43,288 nucleotides of DNA from Pirellulales bacterium (GCA_035656635.1 DASRSD010000125.1:1-43288); one strand, 5' to 3'. Positions 24,064-32,961 are shown, numbered from the stretch's first letter. Notes: generated by a model from the sequence alone, not told the origin. Program-made: numbers and translations.

Positions 24064-25824
24064 ATGGCAGTAACCAGCGCCAGTACAAAAAATCAACCTC
24101 GTACCTTTCCCGCGAAGAATTCGCCTGATGCAACCGCGGTGGGCAATTCTTCCTTGGCACTGCGCACGTGGGCGTGGCTGCAGACCACCCTGGGATTAGG
24201 CTTGCTCGGCAGCTTGCTGATGTATTTAGCGCAGCCGCCGTGCAAATGGTGGCTGTTAGCGTGGATTGCGCCAGTGCCGTGGCTGCTGTTGTGCCGGCAG
24301 GCCAAACTGGTCGGGCGCAGGCCCTACCGCGCTTTGTGGCTGGCCGGGTTTGTGTTCTGGCTGGGGGCGATTCACTGGCTGCGCTTGCCCCACTGGATCA
24401 CGTATTTCGGCTGGCTCGCGCTGTCGTTTTATTTGGCGTTTTACGTGCCCGTGTTTGTCGGACTGGTGCGCGTCGCGGTACAGCGGCTGGGAATTTCGAT
24501 TGTCGTGGCCGCGCCGGTCGTGTGGACCGGCTTGGAGCTGGCTCGCGGGCATTTGCTCAGCGGCTTTACCATGGGGGCCTTGTCGCACACACAAGTCCAT
24601 TGGCTGGCGTTCATTCAAATTGCCGACGTCATTGGCGATTACGGCACTAGTGGGCTGGTGATGTTGGTCGCCGCTTGCATAGCCCGAACAATTCCATGGC
24701 GCAGGCAGCGATTTACGCTGTGGCCCATCGCTCCGCTGCCGCTGGTGCTTGCCGGAGCGGTTGTCTACGGTTCTTGGCGCACTGCGGGCGTCATCACGCG
24801 GCCGGGCCCCACGGTGGCGCTGATTCAGGGCTCGATCGATGTGGAAGTAAAAACCGACGAAAAGCAGCTCAACGCGGTGCTGGCGGAATATCTGCGGCTT
24901 TCGAAGCAAGCGCTCCAGGAGCAGCCGAATTTAGATTTGCTGGTGTGGCCGGAAACCATGTATCCCAATCCGCTCTACACGTTTGCGCCGGGCTTTCAAC
25001 CGCCCACGAAATGGGAAAACACGCCCGAGGAAATGTCGCAGTGGAGCCTGAAGAATTTGCACGACATGCAAGAATATTTCCACGGCATCGTGGAAGATAA
25101 ATTCAATGCTCCGCTGCCGCCGCCGTTATTGATCGGCATCGACGCGGCGCATTACAGCAACGAGGGAAGCGAGCATTCCCAGTCCGATTATTTCAACAGC
25201 GCACTGTTTGTCGATTCGCAAGGCAATCCGTTGGCCCGGTACGACAAAATGCATCCGGTCATGTTCGGCGAGTACATTCCGCTGGCAGAGTATTTGCCAT
25301 TTTTGTACAAAATTACGCCGCTGACCGGCGGCCTAACATCGGGCACGAAGGCGGTTTCGCAAAAACTGGGCGACTTTCGTTATGCACCCAACATTTGCTA
25401 CGAAACGGTCGTTCCGCATCTCATTCGCCGCCAAGTGTGGCAACTGCGCGCGCAAGGCGAAGAGCCCGACGTGCTGGTGAACATCACCAACGACGGCTGG
25501 TTCCGCGGTTCCAGCGAGCTCGATATGCACCTGGCTTGCGGTGTGTTTCGGGCCGTCGAAATGCGCAAGCCGCTGTTGATCGCGGCCAATACCGGTTTTT
25601 CCGCCTGGATCGATAGCGACGGCCGCATCGTGCAGCAGGGACCACGACGGGCCGCCGAGGTGATTATTGCCCAGCCGGAGCTGGATTCACGGCGGAGCTT
25701 TTATCTTGACCACGGCGATTTGATTCCGGGCCTGTGTCTGGCCGGCTGCTTGGGATTGGCCGCCGTAGGGCTGTGGGATTGGCGTAGCCGGCGGCGCGGA
25801 AAGCCCGACATGGCCATGAATTAG
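24064..25824 (+). CDS. lnt: Apolipoprotein N-acyltransferase
   Basis: A 586-residue inner-membrane enzyme that N-acylates the lipid-modified cysteine of lipoproteins. Several membrane helices come first (about 35-250: GLLGSLLMYLAQPPC, ALWLAGFVFWLGAIHWLR, FYLAFYVPVFVGLV). The nitrilase-fold periplasmic domain follows, with catalytic triad Glu297 (WPETMYPNP), Lys395 (RYDKMHPVMFGEY) and Cys445 (NICYETVVP). The motif NITNDGWFRGS is the usual signature and a final helix lies near 555-575. It is somewhat longer than the E. coli enzyme (512). I start at ATG 24064; GGAGG is only one base away, so the real start may differ slightly. It implies an outer membrane with triacylated lipoproteins. Confidence 0.94.
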   Translation: MAVTSASTKNQPRTFPAKNSPDATAVGNSSLALRTWAWLQTTLGLGLLGSLLMYLAQPPCKWWLLAWIAPVPWLLLCRQAKLVGRRPYRALWLAGFVFWLGAIHWLRLPHWITYFGWLALSFYLAFYVPVFVGLVRVAVQRLGISIVVAAPVVWTGLELARGHLLSGFTMGALSHTQVHWLAFIQIADVIGDYGTSGLVMLVAACIARTIPWRRQRFTLWPIAPLPLVLAGAVVYGSWRTAGVITRPGPTVALIQGSIDVEVKTDEKQLNAVLAEYLRLSKQALQEQPNLDLLVWPETMYPNPLYTFAPGFQPPTKWENTPEEMSQWSLKNLHDMQEYFHGIVEDKFNAPLPPPLLIGIDAAHYSNEGSEHSQSDYFNSALFVDSQGNPLARYDKMHPVMFGEYIPLAEYLPFLYKITPLTGGLTSGTKAVSQKLGDFRYAPNICYETVVPHLIRRQVWQLRAQGEEPDVLVNITNDGWFRGSSELDMHLACGVFRAVEMRKPLLIAANTGFSAWIDSDGRIVQQGPRRAAEVIIAQPELDSRRSFYLDHGDLIPGLCLAGCLGLAAVGLWDWRSRRRGKPDMAMN

Positions 25825-25905
25825 AGCCGAATGGCGTTCTTTCATGTGGGAGGGTCATTGTGGCATCCTATTTTTCTCAGATTACCGATTTTCGCAGAGT
25901 CTCAA

Positions 25906-25935
25906 TTGACATTTTTGCTCGTCCGCAATTATACT
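25906..25935 (+). promoter_or_regulatory. Promoter of the cell-shape operon
   Basis: TTGACA (25906-25911), an 18-nt spacer and TATACT (25930-25935). Transcription would start near 25942 and give a leader of about 205 nt before the ATG at 26149. The rest of the gap 25825-26148 shows no gene. Confidence 0.7.
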
Positions 25936-26148
25936 AAACGAGTTAGTTCAGGGAACTTATCTCCTGACAGATTAGGTACTTATCGACCCTGCCAATCGGT
26001 GTGGAACGCCGAGTTGCCGGGTAGGTTGTCGCCGCTGGTAATCGAAGCGCGGGTAACTCAAGGAACCGGCAGATTTTTCCCCGCGCCCTTTGCGGCGGCC
26101 AAAGCAGCTTGCGCCGGAGGGTAGTCCGGCTGCAGGGAGCAAAAAACG

Positions 26149-27039
26149 ATGAACCTTGTCGGCAGAATTTTTGTGGTGCTCGTGCTGATCATGAGCATTG
26201 TGTTCGCCACGTTTTCGATCATGGTTTATTCGGCGCATCGCAATTGGCGCGAAGAAATTACGCGCACCGCCGCCGAAGTGCATGGCAACCAAACGGTCGG
26301 CTACAAAGAGCAGTTGAAAAGCTCCCGCGAGGAAAATGCCCGGCTGACCAACGAGCGCGACCAAATGGAATTGCAGCTCAACGCCGAGAAGACGGCGAAA
26401 ATTCAAGCCCTGGCCAAAGCGGAAGCGGAAATCGACAACCTGGCCAAGGAGAACAAGGAGCGCTCGCAGCAATTGGCCGCCAAGGAAGCCGATTTGGCCG
26501 CCAACACGAATGCCTTGCACGTGGCGCAAGATAATCTTTCCAATTTGACCACCGAAGTGCAAAAGCTGCGCACCGAAATCGCCGCTTCCCAAAAAGAAAC
26601 CGACGAGCAAATTAAAATGGCTACCGATTTCGCCGACAAGCTGGCGGTGGCCAACGGCATTCTGGCCAATTTACAAGAACGCAACACGCAATTGGCCACC
26701 GATGTGAGCAAAGCCAAAATGATCCTCACGGGCCTGGGCCTGTCGATTGAAGATCCGGCCGACGCCAGTCGCATTCCCGTGGCCGGCCTGATCACCGCCG
26801 TATCGCACAGCAAAGTGCAGCTTTCCATCGGCACCGACGACGGCGTGCGCGTGGGACAGGAATTGGATATTTATCGCGGCGAAAAATACGTGGGCAAAGT
26901 GCGGGTCATTGAGGTGAAGCCCGACGGCGCCGTTGCTACCATCCTGACCGAATACCAACAATACCCAATTCAAAAGCAAGACAGCGTCGGCAGCCAACTG
27001 CAAACCAAGCTGCTGCAAGCTTCGCACACAGGGGGATAA
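26149..27039 (+). CDS. Membrane-anchored coiled-coil protein, first gene of the mre cluster
   Basis: A 296-residue protein with one N-terminal membrane helix (about 6-28, FVVLVLIMSIVFATFSIMVY). A long coiled coil follows (about 45-195, rich in Glu, Lys, Gln and Leu heptads). The small C-terminal beta-rich domain (about 205-285) contains GLITAVSHSKVQLSIGTDDG and YVGKVRVIEVKPDGAVATIL. I do not recognise a named family. The order membrane helix, coiled coil, beta domain is the same as in MreC, which is encoded downstream. AGGGAG lies 9 nt before the ATG. The next gene starts after 2 nt. It should face the periplasm and may act as a scaffold for wall synthesis (inference from place and architecture). 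Confidence 0.85.
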   Translation: MNLVGRIFVVLVLIMSIVFATFSIMVYSAHRNWREEITRTAAEVHGNQTVGYKEQLKSSREENARLTNERDQMELQLNAEKTAKIQALAKAEAEIDNLAKENKERSQQLAAKEADLAANTNALHVAQDNLSNLTTEVQKLRTEIAASQKETDEQIKMATDFADKLAVANGILANLQERNTQLATDVSKAKMILTGLGLSIEDPADASRIPVAGLITAVSHSKVQLSIGTDDGVRVGQELDIYRGEKYVGKVRVIEVKPDGAVATILTEYQQYPIQKQDSVGSQLQTKLLQASHTGG

Positions 27040-27041
27040 TT

Positions 27042-27317
27042 ATGTCGCTGGGCGATCTTGGTCAACCGGAAGCGAGCAGCCGTGGCATGTTCGTGCTGAA
27101 GCAATCGGCCAACATTTACACGGCGATGATGATTTTGGCATTTGTGTTCATTTGCATCGGTTGCCTGTTTTTGTTCCTGGAAATGAAGGCGTATGGCTTG
27201 CACGTAACCGTTCCCGCCGATGCGAAAGTGCCGCAGGCCACGTGGATGCTGCCCTCGCACTCGGCGATTGTTTCGGCACAGCCGGTTCCGCGGATCATGG
27301 AAGTTCCGCCGGTTTAA
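27042..27317 (+). CDS. Small single-helix membrane protein of the mre cluster
   Basis: A 91-residue protein with one membrane helix (about 26-48, YTAMMILAFVFICIGCLFLF). The short N-terminus is polar and the C-terminal part (about 50-91) is Pro/Val-rich and likely outside the cytoplasm. GGGGAT overlaps the stop of the previous gene and serves as its ribosome-binding site, so the two are translationally linked. No family is recognised. Genomic position suggests a partner of the neighbouring coiled-coil protein or of MreB/C/D. Confidence 0.75.
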   Translation: MSLGDLGQPEASSRGMFVLKQSANIYTAMMILAFVFICIGCLFLFLEMKAYGLHVTVPADAKVPQATWMLPSHSAIVSAQPVPRIMEVPPV

Positions 27318-27352
27318 TTTTCGATTTTCTACTTTTCGCATTGTGAGCAAGG

Positions 27353-28402
27353 ATGCTCCGTCGTCTCTCCACGCTGCTGCATGCAGATTTAGCCATTGAC
27401 CTGGGCACGGCGGCCACTCGGGTGGCGCTGCCGGGCGAAGGCCTGGTGCTGGAAGAACCTTCGGTCGTGGCGGTTTCGCGCAGCGCCAATCGCTTGCTCT
27501 CCGGCGGATGCGCCGTGGGGCATTTGGCGCGGCAAATGTTGGGCCGCACGCCCGACTCCGTCAGCGTGGTGCGCCCGCTGGCCGGGGGCGTGATTACGAA
27601 TTTTCATTTATGCGAGGCCATGCTGCGCTATTTTCTGCGCAAAGCCCGGCCAATGCGATTCGGCTTGCGGCCCCGGCTGTTACTGGCGGCGCCGGCTTGC
27701 CTCACGCCGGTGGAAAAACATGCCATTTACACGAGCGCCCATCGTGCCGGCGCCGGCCGTGTGATGTTGGTCGGCGTGGCGCAGGCGGCGGCGCTGGGAT
27801 TGCGGCTGCCTGTGGCCGAGCCGGTCGCCAGCATGCTGATCGACATTGGCGCCGGCGCAACCGAAGTGGCCGTGCTGAGCTTGGGAGGCGTGGTCTCGCA
27901 GCATTCGTGCCACACCGGCGGCGATCAAATGGATCAGGCCATTGTCGACCATCTGCGCCGCAGCCACGGCTTGCGCGTGGGCCTGGCGACCGCCGAGCAG
28001 TTGCGAATGGAGCTGGGCAGCGCCTGGCCCGTCGATGACGATCGCGCGAGTGAAGTGCGGGGGCTCGATTTAGCCAACGGCCTGCCGCGGCGGATGGAAA
28101 TGAACGCGGCCCAAGTGCGCGCGGCGCTAAACGCTCCGCTGGAAAGAATTTTGGAAACGGTGCGGGCCACGCTCGACAAATGCAGCCCCGATTTGGTTTC
28201 CGATTTGGTCGAGCGGGGCGTGGAACTGTGCGGCGGCGGCTCGCTGCTGACGGGCTTGGATCGCTGGATTACCGAGCGAACCGGGCTACCGGCGCGTGTG
28301 GCGGCGGAACCAACCACGGCCGTTGTGCAGGGAACGCTGACCTGCCTGGAACATCTCGATACGTGGCGCAGTTTTGTGGAATCGAGCGATGCAAGCTTCT
28401 GA
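27353..28402 (+). CDS. MreB-like actin-family protein lacking the conserved EEP acidic pair
   Basis: A 349-residue protein of normal MreB length. Phosphate-1 motif is DLGTAAT (16-22), phosphate-2 is DIGAGATEVAVLSLGG (164-179) and the adenosine motif is CGGGSLLTGLD. The connecting block RPLAGGVITNFHLCEAMLRYF matches the usual MreB RPMKDGVIADF region. The conserved EEPMAAAIGAGLPV is replaced by GVAQAAALGLRLPV (141-154), so both acidic residues linked to ATP hydrolysis are gone. It probably forms or caps membrane filaments that guide peptidoglycan synthesis with MreC, MreD and PBP2 encoded next. Whether it hydrolyses ATP is doubtful. Another MreB may exist elsewhere in the genome. Confidence 0.9.
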   Translation: MLRRLSTLLHADLAIDLGTAATRVALPGEGLVLEEPSVVAVSRSANRLLSGGCAVGHLARQMLGRTPDSVSVVRPLAGGVITNFHLCEAMLRYFLRKARPMRFGLRPRLLLAAPACLTPVEKHAIYTSAHRAGAGRVMLVGVAQAAALGLRLPVAEPVASMLIDIGAGATEVAVLSLGGVVSQHSCHTGGDQMDQAIVDHLRRSHGLRVGLATAEQLRMELGSAWPVDDDRASEVRGLDLANGLPRRMEMNAAQVRAALNAPLERILETVRATLDKCSPDLVSDLVERGVELCGGGSLLTGLDRWITERTGLPARVAAEPTTAVVQGTLTCLEHLDTWRSFVESSDASF

Positions 28403-29384
28403 CCCGTTGGTTGAGCGCTGGCGGCGGATGTCGCCCGCCGTGATTTTGGCGGCGGTGTTGGCCGTTGCGCTGGGGTTGGGACTTGCGCCGCCGGCCAGCA
28501 CCCACTGGCTGCGTGACGCCTGGCGGGAAGCATTGCGGCCTGGCTTAGTGGCGCTGGGGGGCACCACGGGCTGGATGGAAAATCGCTGGGCGGAATTCCG
28601 CTGCGGAGATTCGCGGCTGCCGGAAGCGGAGCAAACAATTGCGGCGCTCAACGATCAAGTGCGCGCCTTGCAAACGCAACTGCTGGTGGCGCACAGCGAG
28701 CGCAGCGGAAGCACGGCCGGGGGGGCCCAGGATGATGCGCACCCGCCGCTGTTAATTACGCAAACAATTGGCGCCCGCGTGTTGGGTCGGCAAGCGCAAC
28801 TGTTTTTGCCGCCGCGCGATTTGCTCGACGTGGGCCGAACGAAAGGCGCCCGGCCGCAAGCGCTGGTAATCGACGATGAAGCCGCGGCCAAATCCAGCGG
28901 ATCTGCCGCACCGCTGTTGGACCAAGGAGAAGATGCCGCGGTGGAGCGTGGCCGATTGGTCGTGGCCGGCAGCCGGGTGTGGGGCAAAGTGGCCGAAGCC
29001 GGCCCGCACACCTGCACCGTGCAGCGCGCGACCGACGCGGGTTATCGCGACCTTGTGCAATTGGCTCGACCAAAAGAAGGACGACTTCAATTTACAGCCC
29101 GGGGCATGTTGGTGGGCCGGGGCGCAGCGCTGTGCAAAATTGAAATGGTGGAAGCCACGGATCAAGTGACTGTCGGCGATTTAGTGTTCACCGCAGAGGA
29201 CGGCGCGCTGGAGGCGCCGCTGCTTTATGGCCGTGTGACACGCGTGGAGCGTAAGCCGGGCGGTACGCAATGGGAAATTTGGATGGAGCCGGCGGTGGAC
29301 AGCCGTTCGTTGCCAATCCATGTGGCGGTATTGCGAGTGGAGTTGAATGCCAGTCGATTGGCCAGTGCGAATAGTGCTCAGTGA
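28389..29384 (+). CDS. mreC: Rod shape-determining protein MreC
   Basis: A 331-residue protein starting at ATG 28389, overlapping the mreB stop by 14 nt. It has one N-terminal membrane helix (about 17-36, VILAAVLAVALGLGLAPPAS), a short coiled-coil part around QTIAALNDQVRALQTQLLVA, and a C-terminal double beta-barrel domain with ARVLGRQAQLFLPPRDLLDV, RGMLVGRGAALCKIEMVEAT and VGDLVFTAEDGALEAPLLYG. This fits periplasmic MreC, which links MreB filaments to wall enzymes. The C-terminal barrel ends near residue 320. The last residues (ASANSAQ) and the stop codon are encoded by a 7-nt-period repeat at 29364-29418. Confidence 0.88.
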   Translation: MQASDPLVERWRRMSPAVILAAVLAVALGLGLAPPASTHWLRDAWREALRPGLVALGGTTGWMENRWAEFRCGDSRLPEAEQTIAALNDQVRALQTQLLVAHSERSGSTAGGAQDDAHPPLLITQTIGARVLGRQAQLFLPPRDLLDVGRTKGARPQALVIDDEAAAKSSGSAAPLLDQGEDAAVERGRLVVAGSRVWGKVAEAGPHTCTVQRATDAGYRDLVQLARPKEGRLQFTARGMLVGRGAALCKIEMVEATDQVTVGDLVFTAEDGALEAPLLYGRVTRVERKPGGTQWEIWMEPAVDSRSLPIHVAVLRVELNASRLASANSAQ

Positions 29385-29418
29385 TCAGCGCGAATAGTGG
29401 TCAGTGATCGGTGGTCAG
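29364..29418. repeat. 7-nt-period repeat at the mreC-mreD junction
   Basis: A 23-nt tandem duplication (29364-29386 and 29387-29409, two mismatches) is built of AGTGCTC, AGTGATC, AGTGGTC and GGTGGTC units. It supplies the mreC stop codon and ends 8-9 nt before the mreD ATG. Confidence 0.8.
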
Positions 29419-29425
29419 AAAATAT

Positions 29426-29917
29426 ATGTCGTCGTTTTTATTCATTCCGATGCTGTACTTGGCCGCCGTGCTGCAAACGTGGTTTGCAATTCGGTGGGAT
29501 GCGCTGGGCGTGGGGCCGAACTTGCTGGTGCTGGTCGGATTTTCGTGGCTGACACAAGCCGGCAGCCGGCGCGGCCTGCTGGTGGCGGCGCTGGCCGGCC
29601 TGGTAAGCGATTTGAATTCCCCAATGCCGCTGGGCTGGGCAGTCGCCTTGTTTGCCGGGTTTGCGTATGGCGTGGTGTGGCTGCGGCAGCGGATCTGCTT
29701 AGATAGCTTTCCGGCGCAACTGGGGGTGGTGTGGAGTGCGGCGGCAGGCATCACACTGGCGCAGGGATTATTGAGCATGTGGTCTGCCCAGGCCCCGGCC
29801 ACATGGAGCATGCTGGTGCAACGCAGCGCGCTGGTCGGGCTGTACACCATGTGCGTGGCGATTCCAATTTTAGTGTTTGTGTTCTGGCGGCGCGATCCGC
29901 AAAAACAATTCGGCTAA
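29426..29917 (+). CDS. mreD: Rod shape-determining protein MreD
   Basis: A 163-residue polytopic membrane protein with about five helices (PMLYLAAVLQTWFAI, LLVLVGFSWLTQ, LLVAALAGLVSDL, AVALFAGFAYGVVWL, ALVGLYTMCVAIPILVFVFW). The segment GLVSDLNSPMPLGWAVALF fits the conserved MreD region after the first helices. The start is ATG 29426; the frame extends to a GTG at 29411 that lies inside the repeat array. It lies between mreC and the PBP2 gene, which supports the call more than the poorly conserved sequence does. Confidence 0.85.
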   Translation: MSSFLFIPMLYLAAVLQTWFAIRWDALGVGPNLLVLVGFSWLTQAGSRRGLLVAALAGLVSDLNSPMPLGWAVALFAGFAYGVVWLRQRICLDSFPAQLGVVWSAAAGITLAQGLLSMWSAQAPATWSMLVQRSALVGLYTMCVAIPILVFVFWRRDPQKQFG

Positions 29918-29948
29918 GCCCAGTGCGGATGGACGTGGGGCAATAAGC

Positions 29949-32213
29949 ATGAAGATTGAACCGGCCGCCGGCCAATTATCTCCCGCCATGCTGCGCAATC
30001 GCTTGCGCTGGATGCTGGCAATCATTGTGATGTTATTTCTAACGGTGTATGTCCGGCTGATCGCTTTGGAGGTGCGCGATGGGGCGGAATATCGCGCCAT
30101 GGCCACCGAGCCGACCGTCCGCAGGCAAACGTCCCCCGGCATGCGCGGTCGGATATTGGCCCGTGATGGCACCGTGCTGGCCTGCGACGAGCCGGTGGTG
30201 AATTTGGCGGTGAATTATCGCTGGCTGGAGGAGCCTGCCGACCCGCGCTGGCTAGTGCGGACGGTGCGGGCCCGGCTGTCGTCTGCCCAGCGGCGCGACA
30301 AGCAGCTTGTCGCGGAAGAAACGGAGCGTTTTCTCGCCGAGCGAAAGGAATTATGGGCGCGCTTGGCGGCCCTGTGTGGCTGGACCGAATCGCAGTGGCA
30401 GGCGCAAAGGGAACGCGTTCAACAACAGGTGGAGGCCATTTCCGCGAGCGTGAATGCGCGGCATCAAAATGGGTCTGGTGTGAAGCCTCGTGCGGCGCGC
30501 ATGGAAGATGCGAATGTAGATACGCCAACGGGGGTACTCTCGCTGGTGGGACGCAGCATTGCCGATGCGTTTTTCTCCTGGGACGACATTGCGTCTCCAC
30601 CCCCGGTTACCGTTTCGGAGGAGTTAACCGAGCACCTGGTATTCGAAGGGCTGCCGCTGGACGCCGTGGCCGAAATCGAAACGCATCCGCTGAATTATCC
30701 CGGCGTAAAGTTAATTCACTCGTACCGCCGGACCTATCCGCAAGGAGCGTTGGCGGCGCACACCGTGGGGTATCTGGGCCATCCCAAGGCGGAAGAAATT
30801 GCAAAATCGAGCGGCCGGCAACCTCGCCCGGGTTATCTCGCAGAACATGATGGCGAAAGCCCCGATGCCTACCAGCCCGACGATTGGCTTGGCCGGGCGG
30901 GCATCGAACGTCAATACGAAGCGGTGCTGCGCGGACGGCGCGGTTTAACGACCGAGCAACTTGACGGCCAAGGCCGCATCATCAATTCCTCCGTCGTTTA
31001 TCAACCGAAGTGTGGCGAGGATGTGGTGCTAACGATCGATCCGGCATTACAACGGGGCGCACAAACATTGTTGGATGAAGCGCTGAACCGGCGGCTTCCG
31101 TGCGGCAATGAACAAGTGGATGCCGCAGCCGGCGGCGCGCTGGTGGCCATCGACGTGCATACTGGCGCGGTGCTAGCCGCAGCCTCGGCGCCACGGTTCG
31201 ATCCAAACCGCTTTCAACTTCGCGACAACAAAACCATTGAAGGCTGGTTGAACGATCCGACCCGGCCGCTGCTGGATCGCAGCGTGCAAATGGCGTTGCC
31301 CCCCGGCTCGGTTTTCAAAATTGTGTCGGCGGCCGCGCTCTTGGCCGCAGGAGTAGATCCCCAGGCTCCGCTGGAGTGCCAGGGATATTTGCATCAGCCC
31401 GACGTGCTGCGCTGTGCGGTGTATCGACGCTATGGCATTGGGCACGGGCCAGTGACCATGGTCGACGCCTTGGCCCGCAGCTGCAACGTGTATTTCTTTC
31501 ACTACGCCGAACTGGTGGGCGGAAAGCCCCTCGTCGATTGGGCCGGCCGGTTAGGATTGGGCCAAAAAACAGGAATTGATTTGCCCGGCGAAGCGAGCGG
31601 TAAAATTCCAGTCGGTGCCGCCAAGCAGGCAACAAAGGCTGTTGCGTCAAACATTCCGCGGCCAGATGCCTTGATGATGGCCATTGGCCAGGGCCCAATC
31701 ACCACCACGCCGTTGCAAATTGTGCGCGCGGTGGCAGCCATGGCCAATGGCGGATTGTTGGTCACTCCTTATACGGCGGAACGATTGATTACACCGGCCA
31801 GCGCAATTAGCGACGCCATTTCACACCAGCCGCCGGAGCCGGTCAGGGGGCTCAACGCCCAAAACTTGGCAGTCATTCAAAAGGGATTGCGGCAAGTCGT
31901 CGCCGATGAGCAGGGTACCGCGCATGCCGTGCTCGATTTAGCGCCTGTGCCCATCGCCGGGAAAACAGGCACGGCAGAAACCGGCGGAAGCTTGCCAGAA
32001 CATGCCTGGTTTGCCGGCTATGCTCCTGCCAATGACCCGCAGGTGGCATTTGTCGTCGTCATTGAGCACGGCGGCAATTCGGCCCCCGCGACTGGCCCCA
32101 TCGTAGAGTATTTGGCAATGCGCATGGAGGAGTTGGGCTATTTTGGAAACCGGAGCCAACGGGTAGCGGCAGGCATCGGCCGTGGCAGGCCACAACCTGA
32201 TATGGTTAAATGA
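29949..32213 (+). CDS. mrdA: Penicillin-binding protein 2 (peptidoglycan transpeptidase)
   Basis: A 754-residue class B penicillin-binding protein. After a membrane helix (about 17-38) comes the dimerisation domain (PGMRGRILARDGTVLACDEP), which carries a longer insert (about 100-230) than usual. The transpeptidase domain has Ser454 in PPGSVFKI (SxxK), Ser511 in ARSCNVYF (SxN) and Lys672 in AGKTGTAET. GQGPITTTPLQIVRAVAAMANGG is the conserved stretch after SxN (residues about 580-602). It should crosslink sidewall peptidoglycan together with an SEDS polymerase, which is not encoded in the window. ATG 29949 follows the mreD stop by 31 nt, so it is the last gene of the operon. It supports peptidoglycan in this lineage. 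Confidence 0.94.
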   Translation: MKIEPAAGQLSPAMLRNRLRWMLAIIVMLFLTVYVRLIALEVRDGAEYRAMATEPTVRRQTSPGMRGRILARDGTVLACDEPVVNLAVNYRWLEEPADPRWLVRTVRARLSSAQRRDKQLVAEETERFLAERKELWARLAALCGWTESQWQAQRERVQQQVEAISASVNARHQNGSGVKPRAARMEDANVDTPTGVLSLVGRSIADAFFSWDDIASPPPVTVSEELTEHLVFEGLPLDAVAEIETHPLNYPGVKLIHSYRRTYPQGALAAHTVGYLGHPKAEEIAKSSGRQPRPGYLAEHDGESPDAYQPDDWLGRAGIERQYEAVLRGRRGLTTEQLDGQGRIINSSVVYQPKCGEDVVLTIDPALQRGAQTLLDEALNRRLPCGNEQVDAAAGGALVAIDVHTGAVLAAASAPRFDPNRFQLRDNKTIEGWLNDPTRPLLDRSVQMALPPGSVFKIVSAAALLAAGVDPQAPLECQGYLHQPDVLRCAVYRRYGIGHGPVTMVDALARSCNVYFFHYAELVGGKPLVDWAGRLGLGQKTGIDLPGEASGKIPVGAAKQATKAVASNIPRPDALMMAIGQGPITTTPLQIVRAVAAMANGGLLVTPYTAERLITPASAISDAISHQPPEPVRGLNAQNLAVIQKGLRQVVADEQGTAHAVLDLAPVPIAGKTGTAETGGSLPEHAWFAGYAPANDPQVAFVVVIEHGGNSAPATGPIVEYLAMRMEELGYFGNRSQRVAAGIGRGRPQPDMVK

Positions 32214-32301
32214 CCGGCCCTCCTCCGCCAGGCTGTGAATCGGCTCGGCTCAAATCAGCCGCTGGGCGAACTCTACTTGCTATCAATCTGTCTTCGCCCG
32301 C

Positions 32302-32751
32302 ATGGCCGAACTGCCCACCATTGATGATGAAACGTTTCGCAAGCAGTTTGAAGATTGCGTCTTCCCGGCAGATCAATGGCATCATCGAGAACACGTAAAG
32401 ATTGCCTATCTTTACTTGCAGCATTATCCGCTGTCAGAAGCGGTCGAGCAAATGCGAACTGCACTCAAACGATACAACGCGGCGCAGCAGGTTCCAGACG
32501 CGCTCGATCGTGGGTATCACGAAAGGCTCACACTGGCTTGGATGCGCTTAGTGCACTTCACGCTTTGTGAATATGGCCCGGCTGATAATGCTGATGCGTT
32601 CTACCAGCAGCATCCGCAATTGTGGCAAATGAAAGTGCTGCGGCTGTTTTATTCGCGCGAGAGAATCATGTCTTGGGAAGCAAAAAAGAATTTCTTGCCG
32701 CCAGATATCACGAAACTTCCGGAGCCAAAATCTTCTCAGTCAAGCTGTTGA
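32302..32751 (+). CDS. Uncharacterised His-rich alpha-helical protein
   Basis: A 149-residue soluble protein, probably all alpha-helical. The N-terminus holds FPADQWHHREHVKIAYLYL and the middle DRGYHERLTLAWMRLVHFTL. The spacing HH-x2-H and later YHE looks like a metal-binding arrangement. I recall similar unnamed proteins with WHH/DHV and YHET/S-x-T patterns in other bacteria, but no function. There is no signal peptide. It lies 88 nt after PBP2 on the same strand and could be the tail of that operon, although no ribosome-binding site is visible. Confidence 0.75.
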   Translation: MAELPTIDDETFRKQFEDCVFPADQWHHREHVKIAYLYLQHYPLSEAVEQMRTALKRYNAAQQVPDALDRGYHERLTLAWMRLVHFTLCEYGPADNADAFYQQHPQLWQMKVLRLFYSRERIMSWEAKKNFLPPDITKLPEPKSSQSSC

Positions 32752-32875
32752 CGCGAACGTAAATCTTGTATTAACAGGAACTTGAGCTGCGATAATTCGC
32801 TATCTTATCAAACCCCGTAAGTTTTCTATTTTTACATGCATATTCGGCCAGGGGCTTGTCGGCTAGTAACCCATT

Positions 32876-32891
32876 TGGTCTAAGGGTTGCA
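32876..32891 (+). promoter_or_regulatory. Possible sigma-54-type promoter
   Basis: TGGTCTAAGGGTTGCA keeps the GG-N10-GC spacing of -24/-12 promoters and the TTGCA part of the -12 box. The -24 box is imperfect. It lies 208 nt before the Cys-rich peptide start, and chance occurrence is quite possible. Confidence 0.25.
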
Positions 32892-32961
32892 CCATCGAAC
32901 GTTAAATACTTCCCAACCTAGCGATTTTCACATTGCCGTTGAGAAGTGTTGAATGTCGGTG

